Positions 27,236 to 35,961 of a DNA stretch of 64,000 nt are shown one piece after another. Below the pieces are notes generated by a model. The model made no database searches. It was not told where the DNA came from and saw only the letters and a program-made list of their open reading frames with translations. The translations under genes were made by a program, and so were the position numbers. Source of the stretch: Acidovorax carolinensis (GTDB taxonomy: Bacteria > Pseudomonadota > Gammaproteobacteria > Burkholderiales > Burkholderiaceae_C); the NCBI RefSeq assembly GCF_002157145.1, contig NZ_CP021361.1:558001-622000 (forward strand). The letters run 5' to 3'. Every line of letters starts with the position of its first letter. The first letter of the stretch is position 1.

Positions 27236-28002
27236 CAGCCGTTGATTGGGGAGCCGTCTGGTTGGCACCCTGGCGCGCCAATGGTGAACCAGTAGTGCAG
27301 CAGATTCTGGATGGCGAAGCGGTGCACAGCGCGCTCCAGGCAGCGCCGAGTGCGGTTGGAGCGCGCATTCGTTTTGTCCCCCAAACCGACCTGCCCGATG
27401 GCACCGCCTACGAACAGTTCATCTTCGACACCGGCCGCGTCCCCACGCGCGACAACCTGCACGACTTTTTCAATGGCCTCGTCTGGCTTCAGTTTCCGCT
27501 GACCAAGCGGCGGCTGAACCAGTTGCAGGCGCAGGCCATCGCGGCCGATGGCGTGCGGGCCGTGCGCGGGCCCTTGCGCGATGCGCTCACGGTGCTGGAC
27601 GAAAACGGCGCCGTGCTCGACGCGCCAGCGCCGCTGTGGCAGGCGCTGGCGGCGCGGGACTGGCGGCGGCTGTTCGTGGATCTGCGGCCGCTGTGGCGTG
27701 AGGCCCGGCTGGTGCTGTTCGGCCATGCGCTGCTGGAAAAGCTGGTATTTCCGCGAAAACCCATTACAGCGCATGTGTATCAAGCGCAGGCAGCTATTGA
27801 TTTGGTAGCATCGCTCGATGCCTGGCTGGCGCAGGAGCTGCAACCCGAGCGCCTGGTGGCCAAGCCGTTTGTGCCATTGCCGGTGCTGGGGATACCCGGC
27901 TGGTGGCCCGGAAACGAGAACTTTTCCTTCTATGATGACTCCCTCGTCTTTCGCAGCGCGCCCCGCAAAAGCAATCACACCATGGGTTCTGCAGCGCTGT
28001 GA
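27220..28002 (+). CDS. DUF3025 domain-containing protein
   Basis: A 260-residue cytoplasmic protein of unknown function. Recognisable DUF3025 features are [20 protein letters not shown] near residue 67 and [20 protein letters not shown] near 87, then [20 protein letters not shown]. It starts at GTG 27220, overlapping the pyrC stop by 16 bases and giving [10 protein letters not shown]; no ATG is available nearby, so translational coupling to pyrC is likely. Residues about 182-197 ([16 protein letters not shown]) are encoded by a family-A repeat in frame. The C-terminal [20 protein letters not shown] is also typical of the family. Nothing points to a catalytic site. Confidence 0.83.
   Translation: MAAGLAAVDWGAVWLAPWRANGEPVVQQILDGEAVHSALQAAPSAVGARIRFVPQTDLPDGTAYEQFIFDTGRVPTRDNLHDFFNGLVWLQFPLTKRRLNQLQAQAIAADGVRAVRGPLRDALTVLDENGAVLDAPAPLWQALAARDWRRLFVDLRPLWREARLVLFGHALLEKLVFPRKPITAHVYQAQAAIDLVASLDAWLAQELQPERLVAKPFVPLPVLGIPGWWPGNENFSFYDDSLVFRSAPRKSNHTMGSAAL
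27764..27811 (-). repeat. Short interspersed repeat, family A (inside DUF3025 gene)
   Basis: Read on the minus strand it gives ATAGCTGCCTGCGCTTGATA and then ACATGCGCTGTAA, close to the intergenic copies at 15421 and 54601. It is in frame within the gene. Confidence 0.75.
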
Positions 28003-28079
28003 CGCCGGCTTGAAGGAGCGCGCAGCCACCCCCATGTGAGCCGCTCCATGACAATCCCCCGCATCCTTGTGGAGAACCC

Positions 28080-28961
28080 ATGAAACGTATTTTTCTGTTC
28101 CTTTTGACCAACGTGGCCGTGGTGGCTGTGCTGGGCATTGTTGCCAGTCTGCTGGGCGTCAACCGCTATCTCACGGCCAATGGCCTGAACCTGGGCGCAT
28201 TGCTGGGTTTTGCCTTTGTCATGGGGTTTGGCGGCGCCATCATCTCACTGCTGATCAGCAAGCCCATGGCCAAGTGGAGCGCGGGCGTGCAGATCATCGA
28301 GCAGCCGCGCAGCGCCGATGAGGCCTGGATTGTCGAGACCGTGCGCAAGTTTGCCGACAAGGCCGGCATCGGCATGCCCGAGGTCGGCATCTTCGAGGGC
28401 GATCCCAACGCCTTTGCCACGGGTGCGTTCAAGAATTCGGCGCTCGTGGCGGTGTCCACGGGCCTGCTGCAAGGCATGACGCGCGAGGAAGTGGAGGCCG
28501 TGATCGGCCACGAGGTGGCCCACATTGCCAACGGCGACATGGTCACCATGACGCTGATCCAGGGCGTGATGAACACCTTTGTGGTGTTCCTGTCGCGCGT
28601 GATCGGCTACGCGGTGGACAGTTTCCTGAACAAGAACAACGAAAACCGCTCGGGCCCCGGCATCGGCTACATGGTCACCACCGTGGTGCTCGACATCGTG
28701 CTGGGCTTTGTGGCGGCCATCATCGTGGCCTGGTTTTCGCGCCAGCGCGAATTCCGTGCCGACGCTGGCGCCACCCAGCTCATGGGCCGTCGCCAGCCCA
28801 TGATCAACGCCCTGGCCCGCCTGGGGGGCATGCACCCCGCAGAGCTGCCAAAAAGCATGGCGGCCATGGGCATTGCCGGTGGCATTGGCAAGCTGTTCAG
28901 CACCCACCCGCCCATTGAAGAGCGCATTGCCGCTTTGCAGAACGCACAGCAGCAGGGCTGA
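28080..28961 (+). CDS. htpX: Membrane-bound zinc metalloprotease HtpX
   Basis: A 293-residue inner-membrane M48 protease that degrades damaged membrane proteins. Two helices open the protein ([20 protein letters not shown] and [20 protein letters not shown]); the zinc motif is HEVAH with His144-Glu145 in [16 protein letters not shown], and the third ligand is in the [14 protein letters not shown] block near residue 225. Two further helices lie between. The catalytic set is complete and the size normal. It is followed by a strong bidirectional-looking terminator at 28994-29033. No heat-shock promoter is clear in the 77-base spacer upstream. Confidence 0.96.
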   Translation: MKRIFLFLLTNVAVVAVLGIVASLLGVNRYLTANGLNLGALLGFAFVMGFGGAIISLLISKPMAKWSAGVQIIEQPRSADEAWIVETVRKFADKAGIGMPEVGIFEGDPNAFATGAFKNSALVAVSTGLLQGMTREEVEAVIGHEVAHIANGDMVTMTLIQGVMNTFVVFLSRVIGYAVDSFLNKNNENRSGPGIGYMVTTVVLDIVLGFVAAIIVAWFSRQREFRADAGATQLMGRRQPMINALARLGGMHPAELPKSMAAMGIAGGIGKLFSTHPPIEERIAALQNAQQQG

Positions 28962-28993
28962 ATGCCGGGCCTTGCAGGCCCCCCAACAAAAAC

Positions 28994-29033
28994 AAACCGC
29001 CGCAGGCTGCAAATCCTGCGGCGGTTTCTTTTT
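28994..29033. terminator. Strong intrinsic terminator after htpX
   Basis: AAACCGCCGCAGG and CCTGCGGCGGTTT form a perfect 13-bp stem with an 8-base loop, followed by CTTTTT. The flanking A and T runs let it serve the convergent gene on the minus strand as well. Confidence 0.93.
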
Positions 29034-29148
29034 GGCTGGGCGTTCGAGGCCTGCAAGGCTGTCACATGCAGCCTGTAGGCCATTGACGGGGGCACACACT
29101 CCCCCCTTTTGCCAATGCCCCCGCAGCACTTGCGCCGCAGGGCATTGC

Positions 29149-30684
29149 TTACTTCACCATGAGTCCCATCCAGGGCCAGTAGGTCAGCGCAAATATCACC
29201 AGCAGCAACGTGCCCACCACCGTGATCATGAAACCGGTGCGCACAAAATCGTGCGCCTCGAAGGTGTCGGTGCCGTAGGCAATCATGTTCTGCGGCGCGT
29301 TCACCGGCAGGATGAAGCCGAAGCTGACCACGAACTGCAGGATCATCGTCATGCCCACCACGTTGATGCCCGGCGTCTCTACGGTGGTCAGCACGCTGAT
29401 GATGATCGGAATCATGGTGGACGCCAGCGCCGTGGCACTGGCAAAGCCCAGGTGGATGACGATCAGAAAGCCCGACAGCAGCATCAGGATGACGAATGCG
29501 GAGGCCATCTGCAGGCCGAGGTTGGTGACGATGAGCTGTGCCAGCCAGCCGGCGGCCTTGGTCTGCAGCAACGCCGAGCCCACGCTGATGCCAACGGCAA
29601 ACAGCACCACCGTGCCCCACGGAAAGCCCTTTTGCGATTGCTTCCAGTCCATCACGCCGAGGCGGGGAAACAGCATCAGCGCCACGGCCGCGATGGTGGT
29701 GGAGGTGGTGTCAAAGTTGTGCAGTACTTTTTCGGTGGACCAGAAACCCAGCAGCACCAGCACGATGGCCAGCAATTTCCACTGGTTCAAAGTCATGGGG
29801 CCCAGCTCCTGCAGCTGCTTGCGGATGGTTTCCTGACCCCCGGCAATCTCTTTCATTTCGGGCTTCATCATGCGGGTCATGATGAAGAACAGCGCCACCG
29901 TCATCAGCGCGGCAAAAGGCGCCGCGGCCACGAACCATTCACCCCAGGTGATCTGCGCGCCCAGCTGCTTTTCAATGAAGCCGACCGCCACCATGTTCTG
30001 CGCGGCGGCGGTCTTGATGCCCACGTTCCAGATGCTGGCCGTCTGCGCCGTGGTGATCACCAGCAGCGCTGCGAAGCGGCTTTTGCGGTCCACATTGAAG
30101 GCCAGCACAAAGCCCATCATGATGGGCATCAGGCAGGCCACGCGGGCGGTGGTGCTGGGCACGATGAACGACAGCAAGAAGCCCACGATCATGGCGCCAA
30201 TCACGATGTGGTGCGTCTTGGCCCCCACCTTGGAGAGCACCGTGAGCGCGATGCGCCGGTCCAGCCCGGTGGCCGTCATGGCCGAGGCAATGAAGCACGC
30301 CGCCGCCACCAGGGCCACGGCACTGTTGGCGAAACCGGAGAGCGCCAGGCTGAGCGACGCCCCGGTGCCCATGGCCGTTGTGATGCCCGGCTTGGCGGCG
30401 CTGGGGGCGTAGGCCAGCAAAAAAACCATCAGCGCGGCAATGACCACGGCACTGACCGAATAGTCGAGTGCCTCGGTCATCCAGATGATCACGGCAAAGG
30501 CCAGAATGGCCAGCATGTAATGCCCGGCCAGCGGCAGGTCGGCGGGCGTGGGCAGCAGCAGTACCGCCACCATGGCCGCCAGCGCCGCCCACAGTCCAAA
30601 GCGTTTGATCAGCCCCGCAGGCGCGGGGGCGATGCGGGAAGTGGTGCAGCGAGCGGTGCGGTCATGGGAGTTTTCCTGTTGCAA
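29149..30684 (-). CDS. SLC13/DASS family anion transporter, N-terminus uncertain
   Basis: An about 505-residue membrane protein of the sodium/dicarboxylate or sulfate symporter family, with about 12 helices and the two family repeats (SFIVPSTTARVACLMPIMMG and VVSFGFILPVNAPQNMIAYG), each holding an SNT/NAP-type substrate loop. It should take up a di- or tricarboxylate or sulfate. As sequenced, the frame can begin only at TTG 30684 without a ribosome site. ATG 30665 has AGGA upstream but leads, after about 12 codons, to a stop; adding one C in the run that is G 30625-30629 on the plus strand joins MTAPLAAPLPASPPAPAGLI to the body. I therefore suspect a one-base sequencing loss and a true start at 30665. 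Confidence 0.8.
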   Translation of the reverse strand: MQQENSHDRTARCTTSRIAPAPAGLIKRFGLWAALAAMVAVLLLPTPADLPLAGHYMLAILAFAVIIWMTEALDYSVSAVVIAALMVFLLAYAPSAAKPGITTAMGTGASLSLALSGFANSAVALVAAACFIASAMTATGLDRRIALTVLSKVGAKTHHIVIGAMIVGFLLSFIVPSTTARVACLMPIMMGFVLAFNVDRKSRFAALLVITTAQTASIWNVGIKTAAAQNMVAVGFIEKQLGAQITWGEWFVAAAPFAALMTVALFFIMTRMMKPEMKEIAGGQETIRKQLQELGPMTLNQWKLLAIVLVLLGFWSTEKVLHNFDTTSTTIAAVALMLFPRLGVMDWKQSQKGFPWGTVVLFAVGISVGSALLQTKAAGWLAQLIVTNLGLQMASAFVILMLLSGFLIVIHLGFASATALASTMIPIIISVLTTVETPGINVVGMTMILQFVVSFGFILPVNAPQNMIAYGTDTFEAHDFVRTGFMITVVGTLLLVIFALTYWPWMGLMVK

Positions 30685-30866
30685 TGTCTAGGCAGCCTTG
30701 CCAACTACAGTGTGCCGCCCCGGTGCGATTGCGGGTTGACGGATGTCAAGAACATGCGGTGGCCCTGACTGCCTCGGCCTGGAGTTTCCTGTCTCTTCGT
30801 GACACTTTCGCTGTCACTGCGCCGTGCGACCCGGCGTTGGCCGTACCCCTTGCCAATCTGCCGTCG

Positions 30867-32603
30867 TCAGGCCGCAGCGCCCAGCAGGCTGCGTGCCACC
30901 GCTTCGCCCACCTTGATACCGTCCACGCCCGCCGAAAGAATGCCCCCGGCAAAGCCCGCCCCTTCGCCGGCCGGATACAGGCCGGGGGTGTTGGGGCTTT
31001 GCAGGTTGTCGCCGCGGTCGATACGCAGCGGTGCGGACGTGCGCGTCTCCACGCCAGTGAGCACGGCGTCGGGCATGTCGTAGCCCTTGATCTTGCGGCC
31101 GAACACCGGCAGGGCCTCGCGCATGGCTGCGATGGCATAGCCAGGCAATGCACCATGCAGATCACCCAGCGTCACGCCGGGTTGGTAGGAGGGCTGCACG
31201 CTGCCCAGTTCCTTGGAGGGCCGGCCTGCGATGAAATCGCCCACCAGCTGGCCGGGCGCGCTGTAATTGCTGCCGCCAAGCACATAGGCGCCCGATTCCA
31301 GCTGGCGTTGCAGCACGATGCCCGCCAGCGGGTGGTGCTGGCCGGCAGCCAGCGCCTCGACGCCGTGCGTGGCGCCCAGCGCGGCTTCGTAGGCCGCAGG
31401 GTCCCGCGGATAGTCGCGCGGATCGATGCCCACCACCATGCCGGCATTGGCATTGCGCTCGTTGCGCGAGTACTGGCTCATGCCGTTGGTGACCACGCGG
31501 CCCGGCTCGCTGGTGGCGGCCACCACGGTGCCGCCGGGGCACATGCAAAAGCTGTAAACAGCGCGGCCATTGGCGGCGTGGTGCACTAGCTTGTAGTCGG
31601 CGGCGCCCAGCAGCGGATGGCCCGCGTGGCGGCCCCAGCGTGCGCGATCGATCACGCCCTGCGGGTGCTCGATGCGAAAGCCGACCGAAAACGGCTTGGC
31701 CTCCATCTGCACGCCACGCTCGTACAGCATGGCAAAGGTGTCGCGCGAGCTGTGGCCCAGGGCCATCACCACATGGTCGGCACGCAGCTCGGTGGTGGCG
31801 CCCGTGGCCTGGTTCTGCACCTTCACGCCACGCACATGGCGGCCTTGCGGGCCGCTTTCCACGATCAGGTCGGTAACCCGCTGCCCAAAGCGGATCTCCC
31901 CACCCAGCGCAATGATCTGCTCGCGCAGGCTTTCCACCACCTTCACCAGCTTGAACGTGCCGATGTGCGGATGCGCCACGTACAAAATTTCTTCGGGCGC
32001 ACCGGCCTTGACGAACTCGGCCATCACCTTGCGGCCCAGGTGGCGCGGGTCCTTGATCTGGCTGTAGAGCTTGCCGTCGCTGAACGTGCCGGCGCCGCCT
32101 TCGCCAAACTGCACATTGCTTTCGGGGTTGAGCTCGCGCTTGCGCCACAGGCCCCAGGTGTCCTGGGTGCGTTCGCGCACGTTCTTGCCGCGCTCCAGCA
32201 CGATGGGCTTGAAACCCATCTGTGCCAGCACCAGCGCCGCGAAGATGCCGCAGGGGCCAAAGCCCACCACCACCGGACGCAGGGACAGTCCGGCCGGTGC
32301 CTGGCCCACGGGGTGCCAGGCCATGTCGGGGGTGGGCTGGATATGTGGATTGCCGGCGAATCTGTCGAGCAGGGCGGCTTCCTGCGTGGGATCGACGAGC
32401 GCGATGTCCACGATGTAAACCGCCAGCAGATCGGCCTTGCGTGCGTCAAAGCTGCGCTTGAAGACCTGCAGCGTGGCAATGCTGGCTGCATCGGCCAGGC
32501 CCAGCGCCTGCGCGGCGAGTGCGCGCAGGGCGGCTTCGGGCTGGGTGTCGGGGTCGGACGGCAGCGCGGACAGCGGCAGCCGGATTTCAGAAAGGCGGAT
32601 CAT
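30867..32603 (-). CDS. NAD(P)/FAD-dependent oxidoreductase (COG2509-like)
   Basis: A 578-residue flavoprotein. The FAD-binding Rossmann motif is VVGFGPCGIFAALVLAQMGF near residue 110, about 100 residues later than in most flavoproteins; the N-terminal domain before it is characteristic of this uncharacterised COG2509-type family. QFGEGGAGTFSDGKLYSQIK follows near 165, and the C-terminal GLYPAGEGAGFAGGILSAGV binds the flavin ribityl. CMCPGGTVVAA is also conserved. The physiological electron acceptor and substrate are unknown. The start ATG 32603 is clear. It lies 84 bases from the UspA gene on the same strand, without evidence of a shared operon. Confidence 0.88.
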   Translation of the reverse strand: MIRLSEIRLPLSALPSDPDTQPEAALRALAAQALGLADAASIATLQVFKRSFDARKADLLAVYIVDIALVDPTQEAALLDRFAGNPHIQPTPDMAWHPVGQAPAGLSLRPVVVGFGPCGIFAALVLAQMGFKPIVLERGKNVRERTQDTWGLWRKRELNPESNVQFGEGGAGTFSDGKLYSQIKDPRHLGRKVMAEFVKAGAPEEILYVAHPHIGTFKLVKVVESLREQIIALGGEIRFGQRVTDLIVESGPQGRHVRGVKVQNQATGATTELRADHVVMALGHSSRDTFAMLYERGVQMEAKPFSVGFRIEHPQGVIDRARWGRHAGHPLLGAADYKLVHHAANGRAVYSFCMCPGGTVVAATSEPGRVVTNGMSQYSRNERNANAGMVVGIDPRDYPRDPAAYEAALGATHGVEALAAGQHHPLAGIVLQRQLESGAYVLGGSNYSAPGQLVGDFIAGRPSKELGSVQPSYQPGVTLGDLHGALPGYAIAAMREALPVFGRKIKGYDMPDAVLTGVETRTSAPLRIDRGDNLQSPNTPGLYPAGEGAGFAGGILSAGVDGIKVGEAVARSLLGAAA

Positions 32604-32687
32604 GGTCTTGCGGCCCGTGGTTATCGGGCGAAATGCAAAGCAGGGATGCGGATTTTACCGGCCGCACCCTGCCCATCGCGTGCCGCC

Positions 32688-33131
32688 TTACCGGTACACC
32701 AGTACCGGAATCGTCGAATGCGCCAGCACCTTCTGCGTCTCGCTGCCCAGCAGTAGCGCGCTGACGCCCGACCGGCCGTGCGACGCCATGAAAATCAGGT
32801 CGCAGCCGTTGGCGTCTGCCGCTGCAATGATCAGCTCATAGGGCTTGCCGCCCACCCGCACCACGCGCTGGCAGCTGGCGCCGGCTTCCTGCACCACTTT
32901 TTCAGCCGCATCCAGGATTTCCGTGGCGGCTTCATCCAGGCGGGTCTGGAGGTCCTGGCTGAGGTGTGTGTTGCTCACGGCGCCCAGCCCGGCATAGACG
33001 GACGGCGCCTCGGGCTGGGCGTAGAACAGCGTAATGCGGGCACCAGTTTCCTGGGCATAGGCTGCGGCCCGCGCAACGCTGTTCATGGACAGCGCGGAGC
33101 CATCGGTGGGAACCAGAATGTGTTTGAACAT
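32688..33131 (-). CDS. Universal stress protein, UspA family
   Basis: A 147-residue single-domain Usp protein. It starts MFKHILVPTDGSALS and carries the nucleotide-binding signature GRSGVSALLLGSETQKVL near residue 115, matching G-2X-G-9X-G(S/T), so it is of the ATP-binding kind. Usp proteins are induced in stasis and by membrane or oxidative stress, with no single reaction. It is the last gene of the efflux operon, 21 bases downstream of the DHA2 gene, so its expression is likely tied to drug or solvent stress through the divergent TetR repressor. Confidence 0.93.
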   Translation of the reverse strand: MFKHILVPTDGSALSMNSVARAAAYAQETGARITLFYAQPEAPSVYAGLGAVSNTHLSQDLQTRLDEAATEILDAAEKVVQEAGASCQRVVRVGGKPYELIIAAADANGCDLIFMASHGRSGVSALLLGSETQKVLAHSTIPVLVYR

Positions 33132-33152
33132 GAATGTGCCTTTCCGGGGGAT

Positions 33153-34721
33153 TCAGTGCCCACCGGCGCCGGGCTCGATGGTGCGCGTGGGTTTGGGGGC
33201 GATCCAGATGATGGCGGCGGCGATGAAGAACATCACGGCAATGCCGGTCATGACCTGGTTGGTCGACAGCATGCCGCTTTGCGACACGATCAGGTAGTCC
33301 ACCACCTGCGTGGCCACCTCGGGTGGCGCACCTGATTGCGTGAGCATCTGCGTGACGCTGCCGTCGCGGTCGGCCAGGCCCACCAGCTCGGCGTGGTTGC
33401 GCGTGGTCTGGTTGGCCCACACGGTGGTCACCACCGAGGTGGCAAAGGCACCGGACAACGTGCGCAAGAAGTTCATCAGGCCGGCGGCCGAGTCCATCTC
33501 ACGCTCTTCCACGCTGCCCAGGGCGATGCCCGAGGTGGGGATGAAGAAGAACGGCAGCGCAAAGCCCATCACCGCCAGCGGAATGGCAATATCCCAGAAC
33601 GCCATGTCGCTGTTGGCCACCGTGCGCCACAGCGTCACCAGCGCCATCCAGAGCACGCCAAAGAACACCAGCGCACGCGGGTCGCGCTTGCTGTTGGCCA
33701 CGATGGGTGCGACGAACAGCGCGGTGACGCCCGTCCAGGCGGTGGCGAGGCCCGCGTCGGTGGCGGTGTAGCCCATGAAGCTTTGCAGCCACAGCGGCGT
33801 GAGCACACTGACGCCAAAGAAGGCGGCATAGGCCACGCTCACGGTGATCACCGAGGCATTGAAGCCCCGGTGGCGAAACACGCGCAAATCGACCACCGGG
33901 TGCTTTTCGTGCAGCTCCCAGATCAGGAAGGCGGCAAAACCGACCACGGCGATGATGGTCAGGGCCACGATCTGGCTGGAGGCAAACCAGTCGAGGTTCT
34001 TGCCCTCGTCCAGCACCAGTTGCAGCGCCACCACCCACACCAGCAGCAGCACCAGGCCGACCTTGTCGAACGGGTTGCGCACGGGCGCATCCTGGTAATG
34101 CTTGAGCATCTTCCAGGCGCCCAGGCCAAAGCCGATGGCGATCGGGGCGTTGATGAGGAACACCCAGTTCCAGGTGAAATCGTCCACCAGCCAGCCCCCC
34201 AGGATGGGGCCGACCACGGGTGCAATCAGCGTCGTCATCGACCAGATGCCGATGGCCGTGCCCGCCTTGTCCTTCGGGAAGATGCGCAGCATCAGCGTTT
34301 GCGACAGCGGCATCAGCGGGCCACCGCTCAGGCCCTGGAACACGCGCATCACCACCAGCATGCCAATCGAGGTGGACAGGCCGCACAGGATGGAAAAGAT
34401 GCCGAACAGCACCATCGACACCACGAAAACGCGCACTGCACCAAAGCGCGCGGCAAACCAGCCGGTCAGCGGCACCGTGATGGCCTCGCCCACGGCAAAC
34501 GAGGTGATGACCCAGGTGCCCTGGCTGGCGGCGGCACCCAGGGCGCCGGCAATGTTGGGCACCGCCACGTTGGCGATGGTCATGTTCAGCACGGCAATGA
34601 AGTTGGCCGCGGCCAACATCAAGGCCGCCACAAAAAGCATGGGGCCGCTCAGCGGCGCCGGTGCAGCAGCAGGGGCCTGGTGTGCGGCGGGCGCGCCGGG
34701 CGCCGTGGTCGCTTGACTCAT
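33153..34721 (-). CDS. DHA2-family multidrug efflux MFS transporter (EmrB-like)
   Basis: A 522-residue inner-membrane drug:proton antiporter with 14 predicted helices, typical of DHA2. Features are NFIAVLNMTIANVAVPNIAG in helix 1 (family D1 motif), VITSFAVGEAITVPLTGW, and PLMPLSQTLMLRIFPKDKAG. It pairs with the HlyD-family adaptor encoded 14 bases upstream and the outer-membrane protein before that to export hydrophobic compounds across both membranes. The start (ATG at 34721) is preceded by an Ala/Pro-rich leader of about 25 residues. The divergent TetR gene probably controls the operon. Confidence 0.93.
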   Translation of the reverse strand: MSQATTAPGAPAAHQAPAAAPAPLSGPMLFVAALMLAAANFIAVLNMTIANVAVPNIAGALGAAASQGTWVITSFAVGEAITVPLTGWFAARFGAVRVFVVSMVLFGIFSILCGLSTSIGMLVVMRVFQGLSGGPLMPLSQTLMLRIFPKDKAGTAIGIWSMTTLIAPVVGPILGGWLVDDFTWNWVFLINAPIAIGFGLGAWKMLKHYQDAPVRNPFDKVGLVLLLVWVVALQLVLDEGKNLDWFASSQIVALTIIAVVGFAAFLIWELHEKHPVVDLRVFRHRGFNASVITVSVAYAAFFGVSVLTPLWLQSFMGYTATDAGLATAWTGVTALFVAPIVANSKRDPRALVFFGVLWMALVTLWRTVANSDMAFWDIAIPLAVMGFALPFFFIPTSGIALGSVEEREMDSAAGLMNFLRTLSGAFATSVVTTVWANQTTRNHAELVGLADRDGSVTQMLTQSGAPPEVATQVVDYLIVSQSGMLSTNQVMTGIAVMFFIAAAIIWIAPKPTRTIEPGAGGH

Positions 34722-34735
34722 GGTGGCGGTCCTGC

Positions 34736-35926
34736 TCAGCGGGTTGCCGTGCCGGGGCCTTCAGCGGCGGCTGCTGCGGCTGCGGTGGCCTGCTTGTCGC
34801 CGGTGCGGGTGTCGATTTCGGCGCTCATCGACAGGCCTACCTTGAGCGGGTTGGCCTGCAGCTCGGCCGCATCGAGTTTCACGCGCACGGGCAGGCGCTG
34901 CACCACCTTGATCCAGTTGCCGGTGGCGTTTTGTGCCGGAATGGCCGCAAACGCCGAACCCGAACCGCCCGAGAAGCCTTCCACCACGCCCTGGTAGGTG
35001 ACGTTCTTGCCATAGATGTCGGCGTGCAGTTTCACGCTCTGGCCGACGCGCACTTTTTCGAGCTGCACTTCCTTGAAGTTGGCATCGACATAAATCTCAT
35101 GGACGGGCACCACGGCCATCAACGGCATGCCGGGCTGCACGCGCTGGCCGAGTTGCACCCTGCGCTGGGCCACCACGCCGTCGAGCGGCGCGCGGATCAC
35201 GGTGCGCGCCAGGTCCACCTTGGCCTGGTCGAGGCGGGCGCGGGCGGCGGCCACTTCAGGGTTGGTGTCCACAGTGCTGTGGCTGATCAGGGCCGCATTG
35301 GCCTCCTTGGCCGCGACGGCCGAGCGCTGGTTGGCGGTGACCTGCGCGGCGGCGGCCTTGGCGGCGGCCAGCTGGGCGGTGGCAGCGTCAAAGCCATTCT
35401 TGGCGCGCGTGAGTTCGTCGCCCGACACCGAGCCCGAGGCCACCAGTGCCTGGCGGCGTTGCAGGTCGACCTTGGCGCGCTCGAAGTCGGCCTGCGCGGC
35501 GGCCAGCTGGGCGCTGGCGCGCTGGGCGTCGGCCTCGCGGGCGCTGATCTGGGCGCTCAGGTTGTTGTCGTTGGCCATGTAGCTCTTCACGCGGCGGGTG
35601 GCGCGGTCAAGTTCTGCCGTGGCCTGCGCGACGGCCAGCTGGGCGTCAGTGGGGTCGATGACCAGCAGCACGTCGCCCTGCTTCACCGCGTCGGTGTCGC
35701 TCACGTTCACCTCCAGCACGGTGCCGCCGACGGACGGTGTGATTTGCGCCACTTCAGCGGCGGCATAGGCGTTGTCAGTGGAGACGAAATGCGAGGCGTG
35801 CAGTTTCCAGTAGGCGGTGGAGCCCGCGGCGGCCAGCACCACCACGCCGCCCAGCAGGGCCAGGCGGGCGTTGCGGCGCTTTTTCATGAGGGCATCGGCG
35901 GCAGAGCTTGTGTTGTTTTCAGACAT
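34736..35926 (-). CDS. HlyD-family membrane-fusion (adaptor) protein, EmrA-like
   Basis: A 396-residue periplasmic adaptor. After a short cytoplasmic tail (KKRRNARLALL) one membrane anchor (GGVVVLAAAGSTAYW) is followed by a lipoyl/barrel half (VGGTVLEVNVSDTDAVKQGD), a long coiled-coil hairpin with many Ala/Gln (about residues 95-210) and the second barrel (VIRAPLDGVVAQRRVQLGQ). It links the DHA2 pump to the outer-membrane channel. The C-terminus is a disordered Ala-rich tail. The gene is in the middle of the efflux operon, 35 bases after the outer-membrane factor. Confidence 0.93.
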   Translation of the reverse strand: MSENNTSSAADALMKKRRNARLALLGGVVVLAAAGSTAYWKLHASHFVSTDNAYAAAEVAQITPSVGGTVLEVNVSDTDAVKQGDVLLVIDPTDAQLAVAQATAELDRATRRVKSYMANDNNLSAQISAREADAQRASAQLAAAQADFERAKVDLQRRQALVASGSVSGDELTRAKNGFDAATAQLAAAKAAAAQVTANQRSAVAAKEANAALISHSTVDTNPEVAAARARLDQAKVDLARTVIRAPLDGVVAQRRVQLGQRVQPGMPLMAVVPVHEIYVDANFKEVQLEKVRVGQSVKLHADIYGKNVTYQGVVEGFSGGSGSAFAAIPAQNATGNWIKVVQRLPVRVKLDAAELQANPLKVGLSMSAEIDTRTGDKQATAAAAAAAEGPGTATR

Positions 35927-35961
35927 GGGAATTCCTTGATCGATATGTATGGGGGCGTGGA

